Assembly (NCBI GenBank): GCA_020634165.1
Contig: JACKCF010000002.1
Location: 682,001 to 746,000 of the forward strand
Source: Anaerolineaceae bacterium
GTDB lineage: Bacteria > Chloroflexota > Anaerolineae > Aggregatilineales > Phototrophicaceae
Direction of reading: 5' to 3'
DNA: 64,000 nt
Shown here in pieces: positions 16,690 to 25,976 of this stretch; position 1 is the stretch's first letter; each line of letters begins with the position of its first letter. Both the position numbers and the translations under genes were made by a program. Under the pieces are notes generated by a model. That model was not told where the DNA came from and did no database searches. It worked only from the letters and a program-made list of their open reading frames with translations.

Positions 16690-18399
16690 ATGCAACGAGT
16701 GATTCGTACTCTCGGCCTGGTAGCAATGGTCGCATTGCTAGTGGTCGCGCTGGGTGTGATATCTGCCCAGGATATGATGGACAACGTCCTTCGTACCGAG
16801 ATTGGTCCGAGCGATGTGCCGACTCTCGATCCGGCCCTGGCGACGGACAGCTCATCAATTCAGATGCTGAATGAAACCTACATCGGCCTGACCATGCTTG
16901 ATGACGAAACTGCGGCTACTGCGGCAGGTATCGCCGAGAGCTGGGACGTCGTCGACAATGGCGATGGCACAACCACCTACGTCTTCCACCTGCGTGAAGG
17001 CATTCCGTGGGTCAAGTACAATGCCGATACTGGCGCAGTCGAAGAAGTTGTTGATGCCGACGGTAACGTTCGTTACGTCACCGCCCATGACCTTGAATAT
17101 GGTTGGGCACGGACCCTCGACCCGATGACTGGCGGCGAATATGCGTATGTTCTGGCCTACGAAATTGTCGGTGGCGCCGACTATCACTTCCAGGACCCCG
17201 AAGCTGAGATGACCGTGACCCGTGATGACGTTCTATTTGGTGCAGTCGATGATTACACCTTTGAAGTTACCACCGACTTCCCCAAAGAAACCCAGCTTTC
17301 AATCTATGGCATGTGGATGGCTCGTCCTCAGCCGCAGTGGGCCATCGAAGAATCCGGCGAACTGTGGATTGAACCTGAGAACTTCGTCAGCTATGGCCCA
17401 TTCGCCCTCTGGGAGTGGAACCACGACGAATACATCAGCATCGTCAAGAACCCGTTCTGGCCCGGCACCGACAACAATCCGGTTCCGCAGCTCGATGGTG
17501 TTGTTTTCAACTTCCTCGACAGTGTAACCGCGCTGGCTGAATACGAAGCTGGTAACCTGGACGATGTCGATGATGTCGACAGCGCTTCCATCCCGCGTAT
17601 CGAAGCTGACCCGACACTGAGCCAGGAACTGGTCATCGAAGATGGCTCATGCTCCTACTACTATGGCTTCAGCCTTAGCGTTGCTCCGATGGATAACGTC
17701 CACCTGCGTCGTGCCTTCAGCTATGCCGTTGATCGCCAGCAGATCGTTGACGAAGTCACCCAGGGCGGCCAGACACCGGCCACCTACTTCACCCTGCCGA
17801 GCCTGAACGCTGCTCCTCAGCCGGATGCAATGGAAGAACTTGGCTTTGGTATTGGCTACGATCCTGATGCTGCTGTCGAAGAACTCGACATCGCCCTGGA
17901 AGACATGGGCCTGGGCAGCGTTGATGAATTGCCGCCAATCACCCTGCTGTATAACACCAGTGAAGGCCACCGCCGCATCGCAGAAGCGATCCGCGATCAG
18001 TGGTCAGACCTGCTCGGTATTGAAGTTCAGTTGACCAACCAGGACTTCGGCGTCTACCTCGATCAGCGCGCTGAGTTCCCGGTCTGGCGTGCAGGTTGGT
18101 GCTTCGACTATCCTGATGCACACAACTTCCTGTTCGATGTGTTCAGCACCACCGGCCAGAGTGACACCGGCTACAGCAGCGAAGCCTTCGACGCCCTTGT
18201 CGAACAAGCCGCCGCTGAAACCGACACCGCTCGTCGCCAGGAACTGTACGCAGAAGCCGAACAACTGCTGGTCTACGAAGATGCTGCTATCATCCCGATT
18301 TACTGGTACAGCGACCTCGAACTGACCAAGCCGTATGTTGAGCGCACCTATGCGGTTGACAACGCAGAGCAGTATGAAAACTGGAGCCTGAATCGCTAA
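16690..18399 (+). CDS. ABC transporter substrate-binding protein (SBP_bac_5)
   Basis: A 569-residue extracytoplasmic solute receptor of the dipeptide/oligopeptide/nickel family. Residues 1-25 form a signal peptide ending near VISAQD. The mature part shows the family pattern: LRTEIGPSDVPTLDPALATD, the Y-V-F-H-L-R-E-G-I-P-W strand, and HLRRAFSYAVDRQQIVD. No Cys follows the signal peptide, so it does not look like a lipoprotein. AAGGAG lies six bases before the ATG. It is the first gene of an importer set with the two permeases downstream; a terminator in between suggests higher expression of this subunit. The ligand may be a peptide or a small sugar. Confidence 0.93.
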   Translation: MQRVIRTLGLVAMVALLVVALGVISAQDMMDNVLRTEIGPSDVPTLDPALATDSSSIQMLNETYIGLTMLDDETAATAAGIAESWDVVDNGDGTTTYVFHLREGIPWVKYNADTGAVEEVVDADGNVRYVTAHDLEYGWARTLDPMTGGEYAYVLAYEIVGGADYHFQDPEAEMTVTRDDVLFGAVDDYTFEVTTDFPKETQLSIYGMWMARPQPQWAIEESGELWIEPENFVSYGPFALWEWNHDEYISIVKNPFWPGTDNNPVPQLDGVVFNFLDSVTALAEYEAGNLDDVDDVDSASIPRIEADPTLSQELVIEDGSCSYYYGFSLSVAPMDNVHLRRAFSYAVDRQQIVDEVTQGGQTPATYFTLPSLNAAPQPDAMEELGFGIGYDPDAAVEELDIALEDMGLGSVDELPPITLLYNTSEGHRRIAEAIRDQWSDLLGIEVQLTNQDFGVYLDQRAEFPVWRAGWCFDYPDAHNFLFDVFSTTGQSDTGYSSEAFDALVEQAAAETDTARRQELYAEAEQLLVYEDAAIIPIYWYSDLELTKPYVERTYAVDNAEQYENWSLNR

Positions 18400-18443
18400 T
18401 TCTGCGATTGCTTCGGAGCTGCTTCTGAATAAGTAGCACACGT

Positions 18444-18475
18444 AAAGAGGGGACTACTCGGTAGGCCCCTCTTTT
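18444..18475 (+). terminator. Terminator or attenuator between receptor and permeases
   Basis: AAAGAGGGG and CCCCTCTTT form a perfect 9-bp stem with a 13-base loop and TTTT in the descending arm. It lies 45 bases after the receptor stop, a place where partial termination commonly sets receptor excess over permease. Confidence 0.75.
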
Positions 18476-18697
18476 CCATCCTGGGATCATACCCGTCAGG
18501 CGGTTAACGCGCTGACTCGTGATGATTGACAGGCAAAAATATGAAGAATCTGCTCGATTTTTGCACTTTTTAAAAAGCATTGTTACTTAATACGTTTGGC
18601 CTATGTTCATCTACAGATGGCAGGGCCTTAGTCAGTCAGGTCAAAGCTCACCGAAGGTGGGCATTCGGGGATTCTTGAATCCATGTAGGAGGACGCT

Positions 18698-19708
18698 ATG
18701 GGTAGGTTTATCGCCCGCCGCATTCTATGGATGTTCCTGGTGTTGTTTGTGGTGTCGCTCGTCACCTTCTTTTTGATGCGCGCCGTACCAGGGGGTCCAT
18801 TCGATAAAGAGCGCGATTTCCCAGATTCTGTTATTGAAAATATTGAAGCGCGTTTTGGTTTGGATCAGCCGTTGATTATTCAATATCTGCGCTACATCGG
18901 CCAGATTGTTGTGCCAACTGTTACCGAACCTGGACCACCACGCAGCACATCAGAAGATTACCTTTTCACGATTAATTTGCCCGGTGGCGAAAGCGCCCTG
19001 CGCTGGATGAACTTTGGCCCATCCCTGGTGAATCGCAGCCGCAGCGTAACCGATATGTTTCGTGAGAATCTCGGTGTAACTTTTCAGCTTGGTATCGCCG
19101 CCATCATTGTCGCAGTGGCCATCGGGTTACCCGCAGGTATTGTTGCTGCGCTCAATCGCAATACCATATGGGATTACGTCGGTATGGGCATCGCGACAGT
19201 TGGTGTATCTGTGACGGCCATTACCCTGGGCCCATTCTTGCAGTATCTTCTTGGTGTAGAGCTTAAGCTATTGCCCATTTCTGGTTGGGGGACCGCCGCA
19301 CATTACATCATGCCGGCATTTACCCTCGGCTTCGCCCAGGCAGCGATTATCGCCCGCCTGACGCGGGCCAGCTTGCTCCAGGTGCTCAATGAAGACTACA
19401 TCCGCACAGCACGGGCGAAGGGCCTCAATGGCCGCCGTATTTTGTGGATGCATGTCCTCAAAAATGGCATGATTCCGGTCGTGACCGTCCTCGGCCCAAT
19501 TACCGCCTTCCTGGTGACGGGGTCTTTCGTAACAGAGCAAATCTTCGCCATTCCGGGCATTGGACGTGCCTACGTCCAGAGCATCGGCAATCGTGACTAT
19601 ACGTTAATTATGGGGACAACCCTGCTGTTCGCATTCGTGCTGGTGCTGGCCAACACAATTGTCGATATTTCGTACGGCTGGCTTGATCCGCGTATCCGGT
19701 ATGAGTAG
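18698..19708 (+). CDS. ABC transporter permease, DppB/OppB type
   Basis: A 336-residue membrane subunit. The first helix lies at about 8-28 (RRILWMFLVLFVVSLVTFFLMR), with further helices after residue 120. The EAA-type cytoplasmic loop DYIRTARAKGLNGRRILWMHVLKNG that docks the ATPase is present. The loop between the first two helices is somewhat long (about residues 60-125). TAGGAGGA lies nine bases before the ATG. It forms the translocation pore with the next gene. The stop lies next to the start of the second permease. No ATPase genes are within the window near this set. Confidence 0.92.
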   Translation: MGRFIARRILWMFLVLFVVSLVTFFLMRAVPGGPFDKERDFPDSVIENIEARFGLDQPLIIQYLRYIGQIVVPTVTEPGPPRSTSEDYLFTINLPGGESALRWMNFGPSLVNRSRSVTDMFRENLGVTFQLGIAAIIVAVAIGLPAGIVAALNRNTIWDYVGMGIATVGVSVTAITLGPFLQYLLGVELKLLPISGWGTAAHYIMPAFTLGFAQAAIIARLTRASLLQVLNEDYIRTARAKGLNGRRILWMHVLKNGMIPVVTVLGPITAFLVTGSFVTEQIFAIPGIGRAYVQSIGNRDYTLIMGTTLLFAFVLVLANTIVDISYGWLDPRIRYE

Positions 19709-19722
19709 TGGGAGAAACTGAC

Positions 19723-21714
19723 GTGACAAGCAATGTGACGACAACACCCGAGACCGACAACAACGATGTTGCCTATCTCGATGATCCCAACTCAGCCGGT
19801 TCCAAAGGGTATTGGGCAGACGCCTGGGGGCGGCTCACTCGTAACCGTATGGCCGTATTGGGCCTCATCATCATCATTGTCAATATGCTGCTGGCGATCT
19901 TTGCTCCGGTCGTCGCCATAGAAGGCATCGATGACCAGAACACCGAAGAAGCCAACGCGGCTCCAGCCTGGGTCATCAACTTATTTCCGATCCTCAAGGC
20001 TCGTGACGAAACCTTTGATTCCTCCGGCGGTGAAGTGCTGGCAATAATGGGTCAGCAAGTCAACGAAGGCGATCTGCTGATCGACTTTGCCGGGGATAAT
20101 CTAACCGCCAGTGTCGCAGGTACCGTCTTTGTCGATGCTCGCCGTTTTTATCTGATTCCAGATACCATCGAAGTCGCTCGTTTTGACATCAGCGACAGCA
20201 CACGCCTGTCTGTATCCAACCTTGATGATGTGGTCGCGGGTGATACGCTCTTTGGCGATACCACCGCGCCGTATGATGGCGTTGTCCATATCGTCAATAA
20301 CCAGCTTGCGCTGCAACCGGAAACAACCTGGCGCCGTGATGGCACAGAAGTGCAGGTGGAAAATCTGCAAACCGTTGCAGTAGGGGATGTTTTGCTCGTT
20401 CGTGAAGATGGTACTGAAGTGCTGGCGCCCTTTGCTGGTACCATCTTTGTCACGCGCAACAATGTTGAATTGGCCCTCATTCCGCCGCTGGAATTTGACG
20501 TGCCGGAAGGCTCCGAAATCGAAATTCGCGATGGTCGTGAAGTCGATGCGGGCACCGTACTGTTTGATGACGTGACGACGCCCATCACGGGCGATGCTTT
20601 CATCGTTGATAACAAAATCTATATTCGCCAGTCAGAGCAGTGGCTGCTGGGTGATAGCGGTCTGACCGTCAGCGATACCCAATCGGTTGCTGCTGGTGAT
20701 GCACTGATCGATACCAGCAATCGCAACATCTACGCCAATATGAGTGGTACCGTCTTCATCGGCGGTGATGATGTCATTCTGACGGCAAGTGATGTTCAGC
20801 GGTATGACCTCAGCGATAATTCGGTAATTCATGTAGCCGATGAGCAGGTCGTTTCAATTGGCGAGCCGCTCGCCGATGATGTGACGGCCAACATCCAGGG
20901 TACCGTCTATGTGACGGATAGCGAAGTTCTGGTGCTGCCCGTCAGCACAGGTTATACCCCCCTGCGCAATAAATACCCCATTGGCGCCGACTATTTGGGC
21001 CGTGATCTCTGGTCACGTTTGGTGTTTGGTGCCCGTGTGTCTTTGCTGGCTGCATTCATCGGCCCGCTGGTGAGTATTTTGGTCGGTATGCCCTATGGCC
21101 TGATCAGTGGGTACTTCGGTGGCGCTGTCGATAACTGGATGATGCGCTTTGTCGACCTGATGTATGCTTTCCCGACGCTGCTGCTCATCATCCTGCTGAT
21201 GGCCTTCTTCCGAAGTAGTGCCGCATCTACCCAGCCGGGGACGTTCGTCTACCAGATGGGCGAGATAGACCGAGCGACGGGCGGCGTATTCTTCATCTTC
21301 CTGGGCATCGGCCTTACCTCGTGGATGCGCCTTGCGCGTCTGACACGTGGTCAGGTGCTTTCTGCCAGGGAAACCGAATACGTCACAGCCGCGCGCGCTC
21401 TCGGCCAATCAACCGGACAGATCATGATTCGGCACATTCTGCCGAACATCCTCGGCCCGATTGTCATCAGCGAAACGCTGACCATCCCGACCTACATTCG
21501 CTTTGAAGCCTTCCTGAGCTTTATCGGCCTGGGTGTGAACGCGCCGACGCCAAGCTGGGGTAATATGATCAGCGACGGTGCCGCTGTTCTGCGCAACTAC
21601 CCGCACGAGGCGCTCTTCCCGGCGCTGGCCCTGTTCCTGATTATGTTCGCCTTCAACTTTCTGGGTGATGGTCTGCGCGATGCCCTCGACCCACGCCTGC
21701 GTGGTGTCGACTAG
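19723..21714 (+). CDS. ABC permease, DppC/OppC type, with large repeat insert
   Basis: About 663 residues, against roughly 300 for normal DppC. Residue numbers here count from an upstream GTG at 19708. The first membrane helix is at 47-70. Then comes an insert at about 105-412 between helix 1 and the normal core, which resumes at YPIGADYLGRDLWSRLVFG. The insert has six repeats of the pattern V..GD.L......A...GTVFV.....L.P (near 118, 175, 222, 278, 326 and 380), resembling barrel-sandwich-hybrid motifs. It should lie outside the membrane. The EAA loop EYVTAARALGQSTGQIMIRHILPN is normal. I prefer the GTG at 19723, with GGGAGA seven bases upstream. Confidence 0.88.
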   Translation: MTSNVTTTPETDNNDVAYLDDPNSAGSKGYWADAWGRLTRNRMAVLGLIIIIVNMLLAIFAPVVAIEGIDDQNTEEANAAPAWVINLFPILKARDETFDSSGGEVLAIMGQQVNEGDLLIDFAGDNLTASVAGTVFVDARRFYLIPDTIEVARFDISDSTRLSVSNLDDVVAGDTLFGDTTAPYDGVVHIVNNQLALQPETTWRRDGTEVQVENLQTVAVGDVLLVREDGTEVLAPFAGTIFVTRNNVELALIPPLEFDVPEGSEIEIRDGREVDAGTVLFDDVTTPITGDAFIVDNKIYIRQSEQWLLGDSGLTVSDTQSVAAGDALIDTSNRNIYANMSGTVFIGGDDVILTASDVQRYDLSDNSVIHVADEQVVSIGEPLADDVTANIQGTVYVTDSEVLVLPVSTGYTPLRNKYPIGADYLGRDLWSRLVFGARVSLLAAFIGPLVSILVGMPYGLISGYFGGAVDNWMMRFVDLMYAFPTLLLIILLMAFFRSSAASTQPGTFVYQMGEIDRATGGVFFIFLGIGLTSWMRLARLTRGQVLSARETEYVTAARALGQSTGQIMIRHILPNILGPIVISETLTIPTYIRFEAFLSFIGLGVNAPTPSWGNMISDGAAVLRNYPHEALFPALALFLIMFAFNFLGDGLRDALDPRLRGVD

Positions 21715-21750
21715 GAGCGGTACGGACAAGGCCCAATCAAGCAACATCAG

Positions 21751-21780
21751 ACAGCCCGCCAAACAGGTGGGCTGTTTTTA
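21751..21780 (+). terminator. Terminator after the ABC permeases
   Basis: ACAGCCCGCC and GGTGGGCTGT pair over 10 positions (one mismatch) around a short loop, followed by TTTTTA. It lies 36 bases after the stop. Confidence 0.8.
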
Positions 21781-21810
21781 TGGTCAATGGGCGCTGGTAG
21801 GGTTTGTCAC

Positions 21811-21816
21811 TATAAT
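21811..21816 (+). promoter_or_regulatory. -10 element that suggests a leaderless transcript
   Basis: A perfect TATAAT ends seven bases before the ATG at 21823. Transcription would start at or next to the start codon, and no ribosome site precedes it. No clear -35 box is seen. Confidence 0.45.
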
Positions 21817-21822
21817 GTGATT

Positions 21823-22581
21823 ATGCTTTCAAAGCCTAGACTGAGGTGGCATCAGGTGGCCTATCGTAAACAGAGCTATGTGCTGGTCTTTTTTTCCTTA
21901 CTGATATTTGTGATGGCGTTTTTGTCGCTGGCGGCATGGCAGTTCCCTATCGCCGCTAGTGCTGCCATTGCCCTGTTCTGGACCGTTTTATCGGCAGTGG
22001 TTATGGCCGGAGGTTTTGCCTTCAGGGAATGGCAGCAGCGCCGCGCTTTTGTCGGTAAAAAACAGGCCCGTGATAATGCGACAACCCATCAGCAAACGCG
22101 CATTGAGGTGGATTTGCCACGCCTTGAGGCTTTTTCAGTGGCTTTGGCCGTCGTGAATGATCTCGATGGCCAGCCTATCCCGCAGCCGGAGGGCACCCTC
22201 AACCAGCAGGTGGACCGTGTCGTAGGCCGTAAGCAGCGTCTGCGCCTGCAAACAGCGGATGCGGCGAAAGGTCAGATTGTCGCTGACCTGCGCGTACAGT
22301 CCTTTGGTTTGACGGATGTCGTGCCTTTTTCGCGCATTACAATCCAGTTGCGGCCAATCGACGCTGTTACCACTGCCATTGAAATTCAGAGCGATGGCCG
22401 CTGGATGGCCGAAATTTATGACCTGGGGCGTAACCTGCATTACGTCAACCAATTGGCGCGTACCATCCGGCAGCAAAGCCAGCAGGCGACCGCCATCGAT
22501 CATCTTGTAGAAGCTGATGAGATGGATACGGAAACGAAACTGGATATCCACCAACAAAAAACGGACGAGAACCGTGCGTGA
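21823..22581 (+). CDS. Two-helix membrane protein of unknown function
   Basis: A 252-residue protein with two adjacent membrane helices near the N-terminus (about 18-38 and 43-65), then a soluble domain of about 185 residues on the cytoplasmic side and a hydrophilic tail. I do not recognise the soluble domain. The ATG at 21823 is chosen because a perfect TATAAT lies immediately upstream; the open frame extends to 21787. It overlaps the YceI gene by eight bases, so both are probably one operon. Confidence 0.65.
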   Translation: MLSKPRLRWHQVAYRKQSYVLVFFSLLIFVMAFLSLAAWQFPIAASAAIALFWTVLSAVVMAGGFAFREWQQRRAFVGKKQARDNATTHQQTRIEVDLPRLEAFSVALAVVNDLDGQPIPQPEGTLNQQVDRVVGRKQRLRLQTADAAKGQIVADLRVQSFGLTDVVPFSRITIQLRPIDAVTTAIEIQSDGRWMAEIYDLGRNLHYVNQLARTIRQQSQQATAIDHLVEADEMDTETKLDIHQQKTDENRA

Positions 22582-23518
22582 TCTACGGCTGATTTTCATT
22601 GCGATATTGTCATTGGCAGCAGGGATTGTCCTGGGCATATTAGGGCATATCTGGTTCGCTGGTGGGCCTGGAGCGCCAAGTACAGCCATCAGCGCCCCGA
22701 CGCTCGATCTCAACCTGCTGCCGACTTACAATCCGACCCAATCCTTTGGCCTCGCGACCCAGGTGAATGCCCTCAACCAGCAGAATGCCGCGCTACAGGG
22801 CACCGTCGATGCGCTGAGTGCCGCCAATGATGCCCTGGCAACAGTAGCCGCTCAACCCATCATCGTACCGACGGAATTACCAACCAACGCGCCGGCTGTC
22901 GTGCCGACAGTTGGCTTTACCAGTGTGCCCGCCCTGGAACCCACCGCGACCTTGACGCCCGTGCCTGTGGAGCGGTCACTGTACCGCATCGTGCCGCAGC
23001 AATCGCAAGTGACATTCACCCTGCAAGAAACACGCAACGGCACCCTGGCTGATGTCGTTGGCACCACAGGCGAGGTCGCTGGCGACATCATCGTTGACCC
23101 TGGCAATCCGACCACATCACAGGTCGGAACCATCCGCATCAACGCCCGGACGCTCGCTACAGGCGAAGAACTGCGCGATAGGGCGATTCGCGCCCAGATA
23201 CTGCTATCTGAGGAAGACCTGTACGAATTTGTCGAGTTCGTGCCCAGTGAATTGCGCAACCTGCCGCCGACCATCACCATCGGCCAGCCCTATACTTTTG
23301 AGCTGGTCGGCAACCTGACCCTGATAGATACCACCAGCGAAGTCACGTTTTCAGTAGAGGCTATGCTAGCTAGTGAAGACCAACTGATTGGTAGTGCCAC
23401 CAGCACCATTCGCTATTTTGATTGGGGCATCACGATCCCTAGCGTGCCGGAAATCGCCAGCATTTCCCCCGATGTCCAGCTCACAATCAACTTCATCGCC
23501 AACCGCGTCCAAAACTAA
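22574..23518 (+). CDS. Membrane-anchored YceI-family protein
   Basis: A 314-residue protein from the GTG at 22574, which overlaps the previous stop as GTGCGTGA. An N-terminal anchor helix is at about 5-28. A linker rich in Pro, Thr and Ala follows, with a short coiled stretch. The last 180 residues form a YceI lipocalin-like barrel (YRIVPQQSQVTFTLQET to VQLTINFI), a fold that binds isoprenoid-type lipids. The protein probably sits outside the membrane. Upstream in-frame ATG at 22517 lies inside the preceding gene and is less likely. Confidence 0.82.
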   Translation: MRDLRLIFIAILSLAAGIVLGILGHIWFAGGPGAPSTAISAPTLDLNLLPTYNPTQSFGLATQVNALNQQNAALQGTVDALSAANDALATVAAQPIIVPTELPTNAPAVVPTVGFTSVPALEPTATLTPVPVERSLYRIVPQQSQVTFTLQETRNGTLADVVGTTGEVAGDIIVDPGNPTTSQVGTIRINARTLATGEELRDRAIRAQILLSEEDLYEFVEFVPSELRNLPPTITIGQPYTFELVGNLTLIDTTSEVTFSVEAMLASEDQLIGSATSTIRYFDWGITIPSVPEIASISPDVQLTINFIANRVQN

Positions 23519-23708
23519 GCCGTCAAGCCTATGAAATACGACAGATCACATCGCAAAAACGAATAAAGCGTCATCATTAGTGTATTCACATCAAACCTCA
23601 ATGAATAAACCTTACGAATATCATCATAATTGAACCATAGCTTGATCCTGTAGTTTGATGCTAATACAACGTTGCTAGCTCCTTGTAGCTAAGTAAAGGA
23701 TAACAGTC

Positions 23709-24089
23709 GTGCCAATTAACATAGAGAGATTGGAACCAGGCATCTTCCGTGCCGAATGTATAGGCCAATTGACGATTGAAGACATTCTGGCGCGCATGCG
23801 TGAAATAACTGCCTTGGCTGAGAAATCCGGTGATGCGAATTGGGTTCTATTAGCTGACTTAACTCAATCCAATAAAATCCCGTTTGATATGAAAACTTTG
23901 ACCAACTCGGCCAATGCAGCTAAAAGCGCAGCCGGGTATATTTTCGTCAACGCGCCTTATGTCGGCCAGGTCATTGGGAATATGTTGGATAAACTATCGG
24001 CAAAGAAGTTCAGTTTTGCGGATTCAATGGAAGATGGCCTCGCGCAAGCGCACGGCATCCTGGCCGAATTTGTTAGTACCAATCAGTAA
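23709..24089 (+). CDS. SpoIIAA/STAS-like small protein
   Basis: A 126-residue soluble protein starting at GTG with AAGGA ten bases upstream. The pattern of strands and helices (IFRAECIGQLTIEDILARM, then WVLLADLTQSNKIPF) is like the SpoIIAA-like or STAS fold of unknown ligand. No phosphorylatable serine motif could be assigned. It stands alone, in a gap of 190 bases on one side with no clear promoter. Fold call is tentative. Confidence 0.6.
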   Translation: MPINIERLEPGIFRAECIGQLTIEDILARMREITALAEKSGDANWVLLADLTQSNKIPFDMKTLTNSANAAKSAAGYIFVNAPYVGQVIGNMLDKLSAKKFSFADSMEDGLAQAHGILAEFVSTNQ

Positions 24090-24130
24090 AATGTCGGGAG
24101 GCGTAGGTACGGGCCGTAATTACACGTGAA

Positions 24131-24769
24131 CTATGCTTTCCCCACTTCATCGAACGCGAACGCATACGAAATAAAGTAGGCATCCCCCAGCAGCAAAACC
24201 TGTAAATCCTGATCTTTCATCGGCCCCTCGGCGCGGCTGGCTTGCGAGGCATCCAGCATGAGTTTTGTCTCCAGCCCATGATGCTCCAGAACGGGCACAC
24301 AGGCATCGGCCAGGGAACGCGGCATTTGTCCCAGCAGACCGCCCCCGCTGGTCAGCAGCGTCAGCAGCGGCTTTTCAGCGTTGATGTATTCCGGGAAGTG
24401 GCGCCAGGGTCCGAAGGTGCTGGCATGCGCCTGGGCGATATCCAGCGCCAGCGCGTTGGCATCATCCGGCTGGCCCCGGAAAAAGAGCGCGGCAGCTTCG
24501 TCGGTGTATTGCTTCAGCAGCGGGTGATCGGTCAGCAGGTGAACATCGCTTGTGGTCGTGCCCAGGCCCGTAATCTGATGCTCGACGACACCCAGCACGC
24601 GCACGATATAGCTGCGTAGGGGGCGCAGCCCTTCGACCGATTCATCATAGCGCGCCACATCAATGACCAGTTGCAGTTCAGTTGGCATGGCACCCACCTG
24701 GGCAACCAGCAGCGCCGCATGATGATCCTCTGGCGCGACATCAGCCAGGAATTGCTCGCGTTTATCCAT
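24131..24769 (-). CDS. Hypothetical protein
   Basis: A 212-residue soluble protein without membrane helices or signal peptide. It looks alpha-helical, with FGPWRHFPEYINAEKPLLTLL and a Gly-rich turn GGGLLGQMPRSLADACV. I recognise no family. Codon use resembles the neighbours, so it is probably a native gene. It converges with the SpoIIAA-like gene 41 bases away. Confidence 0.6.
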   Translation of the reverse strand: MDKREQFLADVAPEDHHAALLVAQVGAMPTELQLVIDVARYDESVEGLRPLRSYIVRVLGVVEHQITGLGTTTSDVHLLTDHPLLKQYTDEAAALFFRGQPDDANALALDIAQAHASTFGPWRHFPEYINAEKPLLTLLTSGGGLLGQMPRSLADACVPVLEHHGLETKLMLDASQASRAEGPMKDQDLQVLLLGDAYFISYAFAFDEVGKA

Positions 24770-24833
24770 TGTTGTGCTTTCTAGCAGTCAGCAGCTATCC
24801 AAGAAATCCATTTTACGATTTAGTTATCGCCTG

Positions 24834-24940
24834 GACCCCCATCCTCGGTCCTTCCCCCATGAGGTGGAAGCATGCCTTTATTGCCATCATCTTTGTCTAT
24901 TAAAGTCCCCTCACCTCACGGGGAGGGGATTTAGAGGTCT
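24834..24940 (-). repeat. Family A dispersed repeat, full copy, reversed
   Basis: Both hairpins are present in reverse order: GACCCCCATCCTC, then the CCTTCCCCC/GGTGGAAG stem, a spacer of about 35 bases, and the CCCCTCAC/GGGAGGGG stem ending in GGTCT. Confidence 0.85.
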
Positions 24941-24953
24941 AATCAGGCAGACA

Positions 24954-25733
24954 TTAAGGCATAGGGTGCTTCAACATCCGCACCAGATAATCGGTGCTGG
25001 GATGCCCAAGCGTATTGGCTTCCGCCAGCACCGCCTCGACATCATAGGGCACATCGCGCAGATCGACCTTTACATCACCGTTCTCGAATGTGAGCAAGGC
25101 CCATTCTGCGCGTCCTGGCTGCGTGAAGGACATGCCGACACTGCCCGGATTGACCACACGCCAACTGCCCAGGTCACGGTTCATGCGCCGATGTGTATGG
25201 CCTGCCAGACACAGGCGACCTTCGCGGTCGAGCAGGGCATCGAGCGCTTCTTCGTCGGAAGTCGTTGGCAGCAGGGATGTCGGCTCATCGGAACCTGGAA
25301 CAGCATGCACCGCAATAACCCCACCGTACCCTTCGACCCAGGTGTGGATTTCACGGCCATTGATCTGGCTCAGGAACTCGTAATCGCTCCAGCCAAGCTT
25401 GCTCAATGACCAGTTGAAGACGGCATCACGGGTCGCGAACTGCTGGCTGCGATCTTGATATTTTTCTTCCTCATTGTAGATGGGCATGGCCATGCGTTCA
25501 CCTGTCAGCAGGTAACGGTCTGTATTGCCGCCGATGACCTTGAACTTGTCTTTGCCATGTTCTTCCAGCAGATCGCGGACGCGCTGGATGCACTCCTGCG
25601 GGCGCGGACCACCTGCCACCAGATCACCCAGGCACCAGATGGCATCGACCTCCTCTTGCTGGGCCAGGTCCGCCAGAACAGCCTCAAAGGCAATGAGATT
25701 ACCGTGTATATCGGAGCATATCGCAAGTCGCAT
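24954..25733 (-). CDS. Metallophosphoesterase (YfcE-like)
   Basis: A 259-residue calcineurin-like phosphoesterase. The metal-site motifs are all visible: ICSDIHGN (Asp, His), CLGDLVAGG (Asp), VIGGNTDRY (Asn), an AVHAVPGS histidine, and LAGHTHRRM (GHTH). The family cleaves phosphodiesters or nucleotides with two metals. The ATG at 25733 is chosen because the first motif starts five residues later and AAGGAAA lies upstream; the open frame runs 26 codons further. It is divergent from the S1 gene leader. Confidence 0.88.
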   Translation of the reverse strand: MRLAICSDIHGNLIAFEAVLADLAQQEEVDAIWCLGDLVAGGPRPQECIQRVRDLLEEHGKDKFKVIGGNTDRYLLTGERMAMPIYNEEEKYQDRSQQFATRDAVFNWSLSKLGWSDYEFLSQINGREIHTWVEGYGGVIAVHAVPGSDEPTSLLPTTSDEEALDALLDREGRLCLAGHTHRRMNRDLGSWRVVNPGSVGMSFTQPGRAEWALLTFENGDVKVDLRDVPYDVEAVLAEANTLGHPSTDYLVRMLKHPMP

Positions 25734-25940
25734 GGGAGTCGCTTTCCTTCCGTGTGGTGGGGCGGCTGCGCTCGATTTTTGCCGCTTTCGCTGGTGGGAT
25801 ATCTGCACCAAGTCAGGCTATTTTGCCTGAAAATGGCGATTTTTGTTAGATATTTATCGGGCTACATGAATAGCAGCTTAGAGGCGCTTAACATAATTTT
25901 TACGATGTATATGTGTCTTATTAGAACCGACCTCAACTTA

Positions 25941-25970
25941 TTGAGTTTGCAAGATGCTTTGTGATACGAT
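25941..25970 (+). promoter_or_regulatory. Promoter of the S1 leader RNA
   Basis: TTGAGT (25941-25946), an 18-base spacer and TACGAT (25965-25970) each match consensus at four of six positions. The predicted start is near 25977, which gives a leader of about 340 bases. Confidence 0.45.
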
Positions 25971-25976
25971 TACTCT

